Made by a program: the position numbers and the translations under genes. The notes beneath the pieces were generated by a model. The model was given only the letters and a program-made list of their open reading frames with translations. It had not been told where the DNA came from and made no database searches. Shown here piece by piece: positions 6,845 through 6,877 of a DNA stretch of 6,877 nucleotides; within the stretch, counting starts at the first letter, position 1, and each line of letters starts with the position of its first letter. This DNA comes from an uncultured Prevotella sp. (GTDB taxonomy: Bacteria; Bacteroidota; Bacteroidia; Bacteroidales; Bacteroidaceae), in NCBI GenBank assembly GCA_900547085.1, contig URFI01000130.1, positions 1 to 6,877 on the forward strand. The letters are read 5' to 3'.

Positions 6845-6877
6845 ATGATAGTAGACAATGAGGCTGAAGAATTTACG
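6845..6877 (+). CDS. Possible start of a gene cut by the window edge
   Basis: ATG 6845 opens a frame encoding MIVDNEAEEFT that is still open at the last base. The frame also extends upstream without a stop to ATG 6815 (MYVFLTKQLE, then MIVDN). I favour 6845 because a tentative promoter at 6788-6819 would give a short leader of about 20 nt, as is common in Bacteroidota. Only 11 codons are visible, the family cannot be recognised, and a chance open frame is possible. Confidence 0.35.
   Translation, partial: MIVDNEAEEFT

Overview
The window looks like chromosome from a Bacteroidota bacterium, most likely a Prevotella-type member of the Bacteroidales. Three things suggest this. Gene starts lack good Shine-Dalgarno sequences. 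Two intergenic regions carry the Bacteroidota -7 promoter motif TAnnTTTG, once with a perfectly spaced -33 TTTG. The gene content is secreted fibronectin-like repeat protein, periplasmic M16 peptidase and exported sialidase. The genus is an inference; no rRNA or other marker gene is present.

Layout. Bases 1-762 (+) are the 3' end of a gene for a surface or secreted protein made of fibronectin-III-like modules. After 69 bp comes a complete M16 zinc metallopeptidase gene (832-3651, +), probably on the same transcript. A perfect 23-bp inverted repeat (3683-3730) follows and probably ends that unit. Bases 3731-4189 hold no convincing gene, but include one textbook Bacteroidota promoter (3826-3856) with no obvious gene behind it. 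The minus strand then carries a TerB plus J-domain protein (4190-5005) and, 36 bp upstream of it in transcription order, a GH33 sialidase (5042-6322). These two are probably co-transcribed from a promoter at about 6350-6357. The 522-bp region 6323-6844 contains degenerate 22-bp tandem repeats, a hairpin and a small inverted repeat. The last 33 bases are probably the start of another plus-strand gene cut by the window edge.

How the genes may work together. The Fn3-like protein, the M16 peptidase and the sialidase are all predicted to be exported, which fits a host-associated bacterium that handles glycoproteins and peptides at its envelope. The sialidase would release terminal sialic acid from host glycans. 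The M16 enzyme would degrade peptides in the periplasm. The J-domain protein is a general DnaK co-chaperone, and its position behind the sialidase need not mean shared function. I found no mobile element, CRISPR array, tRNA, rRNA or clear new multigene system. The least explained parts are the two intergenic regions.
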